A stretch of 5,602 nucleotides of DNA from Phycisphaeraceae bacterium (lineage in GTDB: Bacteria > Planctomycetota > Phycisphaerae > Phycisphaerales > Phycisphaeraceae). Made by a program: the position numbers and the translations under genes. The DNA lies in the NCBI GenBank assembly GCA_003551485.1, contig PUMS01000208.1, positions 1 through 5,602 on the forward strand, in the 5' to 3' direction. The notes under the pieces were generated by a model, which did not search any database, was not told the origin of the DNA, and saw only the letters and a list, made by a program, of their open reading frames with translations. Below, piece after piece: positions 1-5,602 of this stretch. How positions within the stretch are numbered: the first letter of the stretch is position 1; every line of letters begins with the position of its first letter.

Positions 1-2
1 CA

Positions 3-962
3 TCCAAGGCGCGGCAGGCGCAGTCGCGGCTGAAGATGCTGGAAAAGCTCGAGCCCATCACCCCGCCGGCCGAGGCGGCGCGGCATGTCTTTACCTTTCC
101 GGCGCCCGAGGAGTTGTCGCCGCCGATCCTGGCGCTGGAGGGGGTGTCGGTGGGTTATGGCGGCGCGCCGGTACTGCGCGGCATGACTTTGCGCATCGAT
201 CAGGACGACCGTATCGCGCTTCTGGGCCGCAATGGCGAGGGGAAATCGACGCTGTCGAAGCTGCTGGCGGGCAAGCTCGAAGCGTCCGAACTGGCCCCAT
301 CGGTCGCCGCGCTGATCGAGCACGACCGCTTCGAGGTCCGCCGCGCTGCGGTGTGGGCCCTGCGTCGGCTGGATGATGCCGGGACCTGGCCGGCCATGCG
401 CCAGCGGCTGCAGGAGCTGGTGGAACTGCTCGAGGGGCGCCACGATCCGGACGTGGACCCGAGCCGCCGTGAAGGAGTGGAGATCGCCAACCGATGGCTG
501 GTGAAGGAGGCATCGCAGCTCATCCAGACCCTGGCCATTCTGGGCGATGATGAATTGTGGCCGATGTGCCAGGGCATCGTCAGCGCCAAGGTCCGCTACG
601 TGGATCAGTTGCCCGTGATGGATAACACCGTCCGCCGCACCGCCACGTGGGCCCTGGGCTGGATGCCGGCGGATCATCCGCAGCGCGGGTCGGTGGCGCG
701 GATGCTCACCCAACGGCTGGACGATGAGAGCGAACAGAACCCCGAGGATGAGCGCGTGCGGGCGCTGGCGGCCATCTCGCTGGGCCGGATGGGCGCCGCT
801 GCGCACGTGGAAACGCTGGAAGCGTACGCCGAAAACGCGATGTATTTTGAGAATCTGGCCTGGTCTGCCCGCTGGGCACTCGAGCGGATCACCGGGGAGC
901 CGATGGAGCCGGTTCCGCCCCGCCAGCGTACGCCCATTCTGTTTCTGACGCCGGTGCAGTGA
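3..962 (+). CDS. Chimeric frame: ABC-F ATPase fragment joined to HEAT-repeat protein (5' partial)
   Basis: The frame is open to the left edge, so the ATG at 36 is probably internal and the true start lies outside. The first part (about bases 3-284) reads as ABC-F: a charged linker containing SKARQAQSRLKMLEKLEPI, then the start of a second nucleotide-binding domain with LEGVSVGYGG and a Walker A motif GRNGEGKST (residues 64-72 counting from the ATG at 36). ABC-F proteins are ribosome-associated ATPases. No Q-loop, LSGGQ-type signature or Walker B follows, so this ATPase domain is cut off and should not work. From about residue 84 the protein is helical, with HEAT-like units near residues 87-107, 195-215 and 236-285 (VRRAAVWALRRL, VRRTATWAL, VRALAAISLGRMG). 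HEAT arrays usually bind proteins; no specific role can be named. It ends at TGA 960-962, 76 bases before the thioesterase gene. The ABC-F portion resembles alphaproteobacterial sequences as I remember them. The frame is certain; its existence as a natural single protein is doubtful. Confidence 0.75.
   Translation, partial: SKARQAQSRLKMLEKLEPITPPAEAARHVFTFPAPEELSPPILALEGVSVGYGGAPVLRGMTLRIDQDDRIALLGRNGEGKSTLSKLLAGKLEASELAPSVAALIEHDRFEVRRAAVWALRRLDDAGTWPAMRQRLQELVELLEGRHDPDVDPSRREGVEIANRWLVKEASQLIQTLAILGDDELWPMCQGIVSAKVRYVDQLPVMDNTVRRTATWALGWMPADHPQRGSVARMLTQRLDDESEQNPEDERVRALAAISLGRMGAAAHVETLEAYAENAMYFENLAWSARWALERITGEPMEPVPPRQRTPILFLTPVQ
282..290 (+). other. Junction between ABC-F and HEAT sequence
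   Basis: The ABC-F homology stops shortly after Walker A, at the residues LLAGKLEA (last codon 282-284). HEAT-like sequence starts directly with SELAPSVAAL. The reading frame is kept. Alanine codons change across this point: 10 of 11 are GCG between bases 3 and 284, against 9 GCG and 15 GCC of 28 between 285 and 962. Serine is TCG in 5 of 6 before the join. The exact base of the join cannot be fixed without the parent sequences, so the interval is approximate. Confidence 0.6.
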
Positions 963-1025
963 TGCCGCGCCCGCGTCGAGCCCGTCGCCGCATCGTCATT
1001 GCCGGCGCAAAAGGATATGGATACC

Positions 1026-1030
1026 GGAGG
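1026..1030 (+). promoter_or_regulatory. Shine-Dalgarno site deciding a GTG start
   Basis: GGAGG lies 8 bases before the GTG at 1039. No in-frame ATG lies close to it, so this site is the reason to accept GTG as the start of the thioesterase gene. Confidence 0.75.
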
Positions 1031-1038
1031 CACCGCCC

Positions 1039-1473
1039 GTGTCAGAAACCGACATCAACCCGAATGCCGATGGCTCGCAGATCCGCGTGCCGGTGCGTGT
1101 GCGCTATGCCGAGTGCGACCCGCAGGGCGTGGCCCATCACAGCGCCTATCCCGTGTGGCTGGAACTGGCCCGCACCGAACTGCTGCGCGCCAATGGCATG
1201 GTCTACCGTGAGCAGGAGGAGCAGGGCATCTACTTCGTGGTCGCGCGGCTCAACATCCGCTATCGCAGGCCGGCACGGTACGATGATCTGCTGACCATCC
1301 ACGTCGAGCTTCTGCGCTGCGGGGCCTCGATCGTCGAGCACCACTACCAGATCCGGCGCGAGGGTGAACTGATCGCCGAGGCCCAGACCACCCTCGCCTG
1401 CACCGGTGCCGACGGCCGTCCCCGCCGCGTGCCCGAGGCCATGGAGCGCTGCCCGCAGCGAGCGCCGACATGA
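1039..1473 (+). CDS. Acyl-CoA thioesterase, 4HBT hotdog fold (YbgC/FadM type)
   Basis: A 144-residue protein, the normal length for single-domain hotdog thioesterases, which hydrolyse acyl-CoA to free acid and CoA in the cytoplasm, usually as oligomers. The family signature is clear: RVRYAECDPQGVAHHSAY at about residues 20-37, followed by WLELARTELLR (40-50). Asp27 sits where the catalytic aspartate of YbgC and 4-hydroxybenzoyl-CoA thioesterase lies. The later segment FVVARLNIRYRRPARYDD matches the family's central strand region. The GTG start is backed by GGAGG 8 bases upstream. The stop overlaps the next start as ATGA, which suggests translational coupling with the reductase. The substrate cannot be read from sequence. 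A DHNA-CoA thioesterase role is unlikely, because the nearby mqnE points to the futalosine route, which has no such step. The last 15 or so residues are variable. Confidence 0.9.
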   Translation: MSETDINPNADGSQIRVPVRVRYAECDPQGVAHHSAYPVWLELARTELLRANGMVYREQEEQGIYFVVARLNIRYRRPARYDDLLTIHVELLRCGASIVEHHYQIRREGELIAEAQTTLACTGADGRPRRVPEAMERCPQRAPT

Positions 1474-2492
1474 GCGGGTCAGCGCCGATTCCCATCATGC
1501 AGGTGGGCCTGGGCCCCATCGGCCTCGAGCTGGCCCGGTTCATCGGCCAGCGCGGCGGTTTGAAGCTCGTGGCGGCGGTGGATGTGGACCCGGCGCTGAG
1601 CAGCCGTTGTCTGGCCGAGATTGCCGAAGCCGATGTGGACCCTTCACTGCGCATCGAGGCGGACCTCGCCGCCGCCCTGGCACGCTGCGGGGATGGCCTG
1701 CGCGGCGGGGTGGCTCTGGTGGCGACCGGTTCGAGCCTCGAGGCCGTTACGCCGACGATCCTCGAACTGGTTGGCAGCGGCCTGCACGTGGTATCGAGCT
1801 GTGAGCAGCTCAGCTACCCCTGGCAGACGCTGCCGCAACTGGCTTGCCGCATTGATGGGGCCGCGCGCGACAGGGGCGTGGCCGTGCTGGGAACCGGCGT
1901 GAACCCGGGCTTTCTCATGGACCTGCTGCCGGCGGCCTTGAGCGGGGTGTGCCGGCAGGTTCGCCACGTGCATGTCGAGCGGTGTCAGGATGCCGCCCAG
2001 CGCCGCCTGCCCTTCCAGAAGAAGGTGGGTGCCGGGCTGGATCGCGGCGCGTTCGAGGCCAGGGTCAAACAGGGCACACTGCGGCACGTGGGGTTGACCG
2101 AGTCGATGCACATGATCGCCGCAGCGCTCGGCTGGGGTGTGGAACGCGTTGAAGATGTCATCGAGCCTGTCTTTGCGCAGAGCCCGATCCACGCCGGCGA
2201 TGAGCTTATCCCCGTCGGCCACGCCCGCGGCGTGCTCCAGACCGGCCGCGCCTTCATCGCCGATCGCGAGGTCATCCGCCTCACCTTCCGTGCCGCCGTG
2301 GGCGAGCCGCGCAGTTACGAGCGCATCCACTTCGACGCCGATCCGCCCGTGGACCTGCTCATCGACGGTGGCATCCACGGCGATGCCGCCACCATTGCCA
2401 TGCTTATCAACGCCACTGCAACCATCGGCCGCGCTGCCCCCGGCCTGCGCACCATGATCGACATTGCCCCCCCGCCCTCGCGGGGGGCATAA
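1470..2492 (+). CDS. NAD(P)-dependent reductase, 2,4-diaminopentanoate dehydrogenase / DapB-like
   Basis: A 340-residue cytoplasmic oxidoreductase. The N-terminal Rossmann fold shows QVGLGPIGLELARF with GxGxxG at residues 13-18 and an acidic residue at the end of the second strand (VDVD, Asp38). The middle contains VLGTGVNPGFLMDLLP (139-154) and a basic run RRLPFQKKVGAGL (178-190). These features fit the family of 2,4-diaminopentanoate dehydrogenase with its own C-terminal domain, related to dihydrodipicolinate reductase. True DapB is shorter (about 270 residues) and carries an HHxxKxDxPSG motif, which I do not see, so lysine synthesis is unlikely. Members of this family are often annotated from structure alone and their substrates are mostly unknown. 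None of the other ornithine-fermentation genes is in the window. The start is the ATG in the ATGA overlap with the thioesterase; there is no clear ribosome site, consistent with coupling. The last codons form a GC hairpin. Confidence 0.85.
   Translation: MSGSAPIPIMQVGLGPIGLELARFIGQRGGLKLVAAVDVDPALSSRCLAEIAEADVDPSLRIEADLAAALARCGDGLRGGVALVATGSSLEAVTPTILELVGSGLHVVSSCEQLSYPWQTLPQLACRIDGAARDRGVAVLGTGVNPGFLMDLLPAALSGVCRQVRHVHVERCQDAAQRRLPFQKKVGAGLDRGAFEARVKQGTLRHVGLTESMHMIAAALGWGVERVEDVIEPVFAQSPIHAGDELIPVGHARGVLQTGRAFIADREVIRLTFRAAVGEPRSYERIHFDADPPVDLLIDGGIHGDAATIAMLINATATIGRAAPGLRTMIDIAPPPSRGA
2465..2489 (+). terminator. GC-rich hairpin at the end of the reductase gene
   Basis: TGCCCCCC (2465-2472) pairs perfectly with GGGGGGCA (2482-2489) across a 9-base loop, ending one base before the TAA stop at 2490-2492. 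No T-run follows, so it is not a standard intrinsic terminator. It could stabilise the 3' end, or it may simply be GC-rich coding sequence for the Pro-Pro-Pro C-terminus. Confidence 0.3.
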
Positions 2493-2547
2493 GTGGTGGA
2501 AGCATCCGAAACCACCGCGCACCAGGGATGGGCCTTGTTCAGGTGGT

Positions 2548-2585
2548 CTTGCGACGTCGATTGCGGCACATGACCGCATCGCAAG
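2548..2585. terminator. Bulged hairpin between convergent genes, possible shared terminator
   Basis: CTTGCGA (2548-2554) pairs with TCGCAAG (2579-2585), and TGCGG (2562-2566) with CCGCA (2574-2578) around a 7-base loop. The 3' arm is one unbroken 12-base run, while the 5' arm carries a 7-base bulge (2555-2561). It lies 55 bases after the reductase stop and 19 bases beyond the mqnE stop, exactly where two converging transcripts must end. Neither side has a T-run, so any termination would be non-canonical or the hairpin would be a 3'-end stabiliser. Confidence 0.45.
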
Positions 2586-2604
2586 TCTGGCATCGACACC
2601 ACCA

Positions 2605-3774
2605 TCACGCCGTGGCTGCCACCGTCGGTGGTGGGGCGGCGGTGCCGCATGCAACCACATCCCAGTCGGCGCCGTCGCGGATCACGCGGCGGTAGAGGGT
2701 ATCGCGCTCGATGGGGATGAACCCGGCCTCGCGGATGGCGCGGCGGAGGGTGGGCACGTCCACGTGCTGATCGGTGTCGCTGCCGCCGACCCTGGTGATG
2801 TCGTACCAGCCGACCGTGCCGTCGATGTCATCGACGCCGAAGCTGAGGGCCAGTTGCGACAGCTCCAGGGTCTGCATGATCCAGAAGGCCTTGACGTGCT
2901 CGAAGTTGTCCAGCATCAGCCGGCACACGGCCAGCATCTTCAGATCGTCCAGCCCCGTCGGCCCGTGCAGGTGGCCCAGGGCCGAGCCATCGGGCACGAA
3001 CGGCAGGGGGATGACGGTCTGAAAGCGGCCCCGGTGGCCGGCGCTGATGGCCTCATCCTGGGCCTGGCGCAGCAGGCACAGGTGCTCGATGCGGTCCTCG
3101 GGCGATTCGATGTGGCCGTAGAGGATCGTGGCGTTGCTGAACAGGCCCAGTTCGTGGGCGGTGCGGTGGACCTCGATCCACTTGTCCGAGCGGATCTTGC
3201 CCTTGAAGGCCTGATCGTGCACACGGTCGTCGAAGACCTCGGCCCCGCCGCCGGGCAGCGAGCCCAGCCCCGCCGCGGCCAGGTCGGCCAGCACGCCGCG
3301 GAGGTCGCCCGGCCGCCGGTCGATGCGGGCCAGGTGCACGATCTCGACGGCGGTGAAGGCCTTGATGTGCAGCTTCGGCGCTGCGGCCCGGATGGCGCTG
3401 AGCGTGCCCGTGTAATAGGAAAAGTCCAACCACGGGTGCAGCCCGCCGACGATGTGAATCTCCGTCGCCCCGGCCTCGGCGGCACTGCGGGCCAGGTCGG
3501 CGATCTGCGCTGTGGAGTACTCGTAGACCCCGTCCTGGCCCTTCTTGCGGTAGAACGAGCAGAAGCGGCACGACAGGGCGCAGAGGTTGGTGTAGTTGAT
3601 GTGGCGGTTGATGTTGTAATAGGCCGCCAGGCCGTGGCGGCGGCGCCGGGCATGGTCGGCCAGGCGGCCGATGGTCCAAATATCGCCGCTTTGCAGCAGC
3701 GCCACGCCCTCGGCCGGCTCCAGCCGCCGTCCCTCGAACACCTTGGCCGCAATCGGTTTGAGCGTCGCATCCAT
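2605..3774 (-). CDS. mqnE: Aminofutalosine synthase MqnE, radical SAM enzyme
   Basis: A 389-residue protein, the usual MqnE length. MqnE joins a SAM-derived adenosyl radical to 3-[(1-carboxyvinyl)oxy]benzoate, giving 6-amino-6-deoxyfutalosine in the futalosine route to menaquinone. The [4Fe-4S] cluster motif is CALSCRFC with Cys65, Cys69 and Cys72. Other family marks follow: GGLHP (110-114), HIKAFTAVEI (136-145), LPGGGAEVF (173-181), NATILYGHIE (214-223), MLDNFEHVKAFW and ERDTLY (356-361). HIKAFTAVEI rather than HIHAFSPPEI, and YGHIE, separate it from the related MqnC. The frame stays open for 179 more codons upstream, but that part is low-complexity shadow of the neighbour; family homology begins with MDATLKPIAAKVFEG, so the ATG at 3774 is chosen. 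No strong ribosome site precedes it. No other mqn gene is present, so the pathway is scattered here. The last 12 residues (Ala/Pro/Thr) look dispensable. Confidence 0.95.
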   Translation of the reverse strand: MDATLKPIAAKVFEGRRLEPAEGVALLQSGDIWTIGRLADHARRRRHGLAAYYNINRHINYTNLCALSCRFCSFYRKKGQDGVYEYSTAQIADLARSAAEAGATEIHIVGGLHPWLDFSYYTGTLSAIRAAAPKLHIKAFTAVEIVHLARIDRRPGDLRGVLADLAAAGLGSLPGGGAEVFDDRVHDQAFKGKIRSDKWIEVHRTAHELGLFSNATILYGHIESPEDRIEHLCLLRQAQDEAISAGHRGRFQTVIPLPFVPDGSALGHLHGPTGLDDLKMLAVCRLMLDNFEHVKAFWIMQTLELSQLALSFGVDDIDGTVGWYDITRVGGSDTDQHVDVPTLRRAIREAGFIPIERDTLYRRVIRDGADWDVVACGTAAPPPTVAATA

Positions 3775-3783
3775 CGCCGGCCC

Positions 3784-3789
3784 ATCATA
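3784..3789 (-). promoter_or_regulatory. Candidate -10 box of mqnE (TATGAT)
   Basis: On the minus strand TATGAT matches TATAAT at five of six bases and ends 9 bases before the mqnE ATG. A transcript from it would start within a few bases of the start codon, making the mRNA nearly leaderless. No good -35 element is found 16-18 bases upstream. The rest of the 179-base gap between the flippase-like gene and mqnE shows nothing I can assign. Confidence 0.3.
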
Positions 3790-3953
3790 GGGCAATTCGC
3801 CCCTTCGGCATACCCCCCGCGGGAGCCTCGCAGCCCCCCGCCCGGACGCCGCCCGGCGTGCGGAGTACCTGCCCGGGGTGGCAGCCGGCGGCCGACAGTT
3901 CCGGGCCTGCGGGACGTGCCCCCGGCCTCGGTCACCCAAGCCCGCCAAGATCG

Positions 3954-4844
3954 TCATGCACGTGGCCTTGAAGGGGCGGGGGCATCGTCGGCCCCAACCG
4001 TTTTCCATCGCAGCCGCCAAAGGCCCACGTGGCCGACGATGAGCACGATGACGGTCTCGACCGCGCGGTCGATCAGCGCGGCGGCCAGGGCGACCGCGGC
4101 GGGGGCGCCGGCGGTCTGCACCATCGCCAGCCCGATGGCCCACTCGCGAAGCCCCAGGCCCGCCGGGGTGATGCGCATCAGCCGCACCACCACGCCCGCC
4201 GCCGCGGCCAGGGCGGCATCCATCGCACCGATGCCGTGACACAGCACGGCCATGGCCAGCCCCAGCCTCGCCCCGTGCGCGGCCAGGTCCAGAGCTTTCA
4301 GCGGCAGCCACGACCAGACATCCGCCGCGGGACGGGGCACCAGCCGCCGCAGAATGGGCACGCTGAGCACCGTCAGCACGCTCAGGGCCGCCACAAGCAT
4401 CGCCCAGCGGCCCGCCCCCGCGCCCACCAGCAGCCCCGCCAGCAGTGCCCCCGCCGCGGCCACCGTCAGCCCCATGACGATGCCCAGTCCCAGTGGCGAC
4501 CGCGCCAGCGGCACGCCGTGACGGGCACGCAGGTACACCGCGCGGCCGGCCCAGCCGGCCAGGGGGATGTAGCCCAGCAACTCACTGGCCGCCACCAGGT
4601 GCCACATCGTCGACAGCTTCACAGCCGGCTGGGCATCCAGGGCACGGGTGATCTGCCACCACAGCCGCGTGGTCAGCAGCAGGTTGGCCACCACCAGCGC
4701 GGCGATCGCCAGCAGGGGCAGGGGGGCCAACTGCGCATCGGCGGGCCACTTCAGCCCGCGTATCGCGTGTACCACGGCCGCGGCCAGCAGCCCCAGCCCC
4801 AGCAGCATTGCACCCAGCCGCCACCATCGGCTCCACGTGGTCAT
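3954..4844 (-). CDS. Flippase-like integral membrane protein, LPG synthase TM / UPF0104 family
   Basis: A 296-residue, strongly hydrophobic protein with about seven or eight transmembrane segments (near residues 10-28, 42-58, 80-97, 118-141, 147-165, 185-204, 208-222, 238-256, 262-276; not all need span). The diagnostic stretch is RITPAGLGLREWAIGL (224-239), the counterpart of the PGGLGxRE motif in the lysylphosphatidylglycerol-synthase transmembrane (MprF/AglD/YbhN) family, followed by the typical DRAVETVIVLIVG (259-271). Family members are linked to moving or modifying lipids and polyprenyl-linked precursors; there is no soluble aminoacyl-transferase domain here, so a lipid flippase or accessory role is more likely than lipid lysylation. 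The ATG at 4844 is chosen because the first helix starts soon after it (MTTWSRWWRLG) and upstream residues look non-coding. No ribosome site is evident. It is upstream of mqnE on the same strand, separated by 179 bases, so co-transcription is possible but not shown. Confidence 0.8.
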   Translation of the reverse strand: MTTWSRWWRLGAMLLGLGLLAAAVVHAIRGLKWPADAQLAPLPLLAIAALVVANLLLTTRLWWQITRALDAQPAVKLSTMWHLVAASELLGYIPLAGWAGRAVYLRARHGVPLARSPLGLGIVMGLTVAAAGALLAGLLVGAGAGRWAMLVAALSVLTVLSVPILRRLVPRPAADVWSWLPLKALDLAAHGARLGLAMAVLCHGIGAMDAALAAAAGVVVRLMRITPAGLGLREWAIGLAMVQTAGAPAAVALAAALIDRAVETVIVLIVGHVGLWRLRWKTVGADDAPAPSRPRA

Positions 4845-5017
4845 GCGGCCATGGTATCCACCGCATCGGCCGGCGGGCGGTTCGGCCTGCGCATGGCCCC
4901 GTGGCAGGGGACGACGGTGGCGCCGCTGCGCGTGCAGCCGCATGGGCCACAAATCCCCGCGGCGATCCATCGACCAGGCCGGAGCCGCTGTGGCCTGAGG
5001 CCTTCTGCCCGCGAACG

Positions 5018-5026
5018 TGTTAGAAT
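5018..5026 (+). promoter_or_regulatory. Candidate extended -10 promoter for the right-edge gene
   Basis: TGTTAGAAT combines a TGn extension with TAGAAT, five of six matches to TATAAT, in an otherwise GC-rich stretch. It lies 108 bases before the ATG at 5135 and would give a leader of about 100 bases. No convincing -35 is seen, which is tolerable for an extended -10 site. The 290-base divergent gap (4845-5134) holds this, the hairpin below and the ribosome site; I see nothing else in it. Confidence 0.4.
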
Positions 5027-5063
5027 GAATCAGCCGCGGCAGCCGGCGGGCGGCGACGGATTG

Positions 5064-5090
5064 GCAGCCGGCCATGAAACGGGCCGGTGC
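5064..5090 (+). repeat. Hairpin in the leader of the right-edge gene
   Basis: GCA (5064-5066) and CCGGCC (5068-5073) pair with GGCCGG (5082-5087) and TGC (5088-5090), with one bulged G at 5067 and an 8-base loop (ATGAAACG). It sits between the candidate promoter and the ribosome site. It does not match a riboswitch I know, and GC-rich sequence makes such stems fairly easily. Confidence 0.35.
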
Positions 5091-5120
5091 TCTGGGTGCG
5101 GACGGCCGGCATCGTGGATG

Positions 5121-5127
5121 GAAGGAG
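5121..5127 (+). promoter_or_regulatory. Shine-Dalgarno site GAAGGAG
   Basis: GAAGGAG lies 7 bases before the ATG at 5135. It sets this start over the ATGs at 5074 and 5118, which are in other frames and lack such a site. Confidence 0.8.
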
Positions 5128-5134
5128 CCTTGCC

Positions 5135-5602
5135 ATGGCGCAGAGTCAGGTCCCCGGTGCCAGGTCGTGGCACCACAGCGTCTTCATCACCGTCATCGCC
5201 CTCGGCGCCCTGCTCACCGTCGGCGGTGTGGCGAGCATCGTCATGCTGGGCGATGATGCACTACGCGGCCCCTACGGGGTGGCCGATTCGAGGCTGGCGC
5301 TGGTGCTTCAGTTGATCGCCCTGCTGGGCATGGGGTTGCTCGTGGCCGCCGTGGTGGCCTGGCCGATCGCCGCCCACATCGCCGCGATGCGCCAGGCGGT
5401 GGAGCACAACCGCCACGATGGCGAGGTCGAGCGCCTGCTGCGTTCGATCAACGAGCGGCTGCTGCTGAGCGACACGGCCAAGCGGATCGCCTACCGCGAG
5501 CAGGACCGCGCTGCGCTGCGCCGTGCGATCAACGATGACATCGCCAAGAGCGACTTCGAGGCCGCGCTGGCCATGGTCGAGGAGATGCGCGAGCAGTACG
5601 GC
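5135..5602 (+). CDS. Conserved two-TM protein with helical cytoplasmic tail (3' partial)
   Basis: The frame runs 156 codons without a stop to the right edge, so the C-terminus is missing. It starts MAQSQVPGARSWHHS, has a first transmembrane helix at about residues 16-38, a short loop rich in charge and glycine (39-53), and a second helix at about 54-80. From residue 85 on it is charged and predicted helical, with the stretches LLLSDTAKRIAYREQDR (109-125) and DFEAALAMVEEMREQYG (140-156). The likely topology is both ends in the cytoplasm. The RIAYREQDRAALRRAI and DFEAALAMVEEM pattern resembles uncharacterised planctomycete proteins as I remember them, where the tail continues with further helices; this is memory, not a search. 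The function is unknown. A strong ribosome site supports the start, and a candidate promoter lies upstream. It is divergent from the flippase-like gene. Confidence 0.8.
   Translation, partial: MAQSQVPGARSWHHSVFITVIALGALLTVGGVASIVMLGDDALRGPYGVADSRLALVLQLIALLGMGLLVAAVVAWPIAAHIAAMRQAVEHNRHDGEVERLLRSINERLLLSDTAKRIAYREQDRAALRRAINDDIAKSDFEAALAMVEEMREQYG

Noticed and set aside
2493..2516. A GTGGT/ACCAC inverted repeat just after the reductase stop
   Set aside because: Only five base pairs with a loop of more than ten bases; too weak to call a structure in this composition.
2464..4239. A 591-codon open frame on the plus strand covering mqnE and part of the flippase-like gene
   Set aside because: It is antisense to two clearly identified genes, shows no domain, and has the Ala/Gly/Arg/Pro/Gln-rich make-up expected from a frame opposite GC-rich coding sequence.
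3775..4311. An upstream extension of mqnE by 179 codons on the minus strand
   Set aside because: The added residues are low-complexity, overlap the flippase-like gene in another frame, and MqnE homology starts at the ATG at 3774 with normal family length.
4845..5075. An N-terminal extension of the flippase-like protein by 77 residues
   Set aside because: The added part is rich in Arg, Pro and His with no membrane character, and it would overlap the divergent promoter and leader region. The ATG at 4844 directly precedes the first helix.
5074..5256. A 60-codon frame starting in the leader hairpin loop, as a possible upstream ORF
   Set aside because: There is no ribosome site before its ATG, and it overlaps the start of the well-supported gene at 5135 in another frame.
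4029..5315. A 428-codon plus-strand frame rich in Gln, His, Gly and Arg
   Set aside because: It lies antisense to the flippase-like gene and overlaps the real gene at 5135; its composition is typical of the complement of hydrophobic GC-rich coding sequence.

Overview
The window is GC-rich (roughly two-thirds by eye) and densely coding. It looks like a piece of a bacterial chromosome, most likely a planctomycete of the Phycisphaerae type. That placement is an inference. It rests on HEAT-repeat content, a futalosine-pathway menaquinone gene, a DAPDH-type reductase, and a right-edge membrane protein of a kind I associate with that group. There are no tRNA, rRNA, CRISPR, IS or phage features.

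Layout. (1) Bases 3-962, plus strand: an open frame entering from the left edge. It begins as the inter-domain linker and second ATPase domain of an ABC-F protein. Just after the Walker A motif it switches to HEAT-repeat sequence. Alanine codon use changes at the same point, so this is a chimera, either a real rearrangement or an assembly join. (2) Bases 1039-2492, plus strand: a two-gene unit with an ATGA overlap, encoding a hotdog-fold acyl-CoA thioesterase (YbgC/FadM type) and an NAD(P)-dependent reductase related to 2,4-diaminopentanoate dehydrogenase / dihydrodipicolinate reductase. (3) Bases 2493-2604: a short convergent gap with a bulged hairpin that may end transcription from both sides. 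(4) Bases 4844-2605, minus strand: a flippase-like membrane protein (LPG synthase TM / UPF0104 family), then mqnE, aminofutalosine synthase, a radical SAM enzyme of menaquinone biosynthesis. (5) Bases 4845-5134: a divergent intergenic region with a candidate extended -10 promoter and a leader hairpin. (6) Base 5135 to the right edge, plus strand: a partial two-TM protein with a helical cytoplasmic tail.

The two plus-strand genes that do not overlap a neighbour upstream have strong Shine-Dalgarno sites. The two minus-strand genes lack them and instead have -10-like hexamers almost touching the start codon. Apart from mqnE's clear place in quinone synthesis, the genes do not form one recognisable pathway. 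I see no convincing new defence or mobile system. The most notable object is the ABC-F/HEAT junction near base 284.
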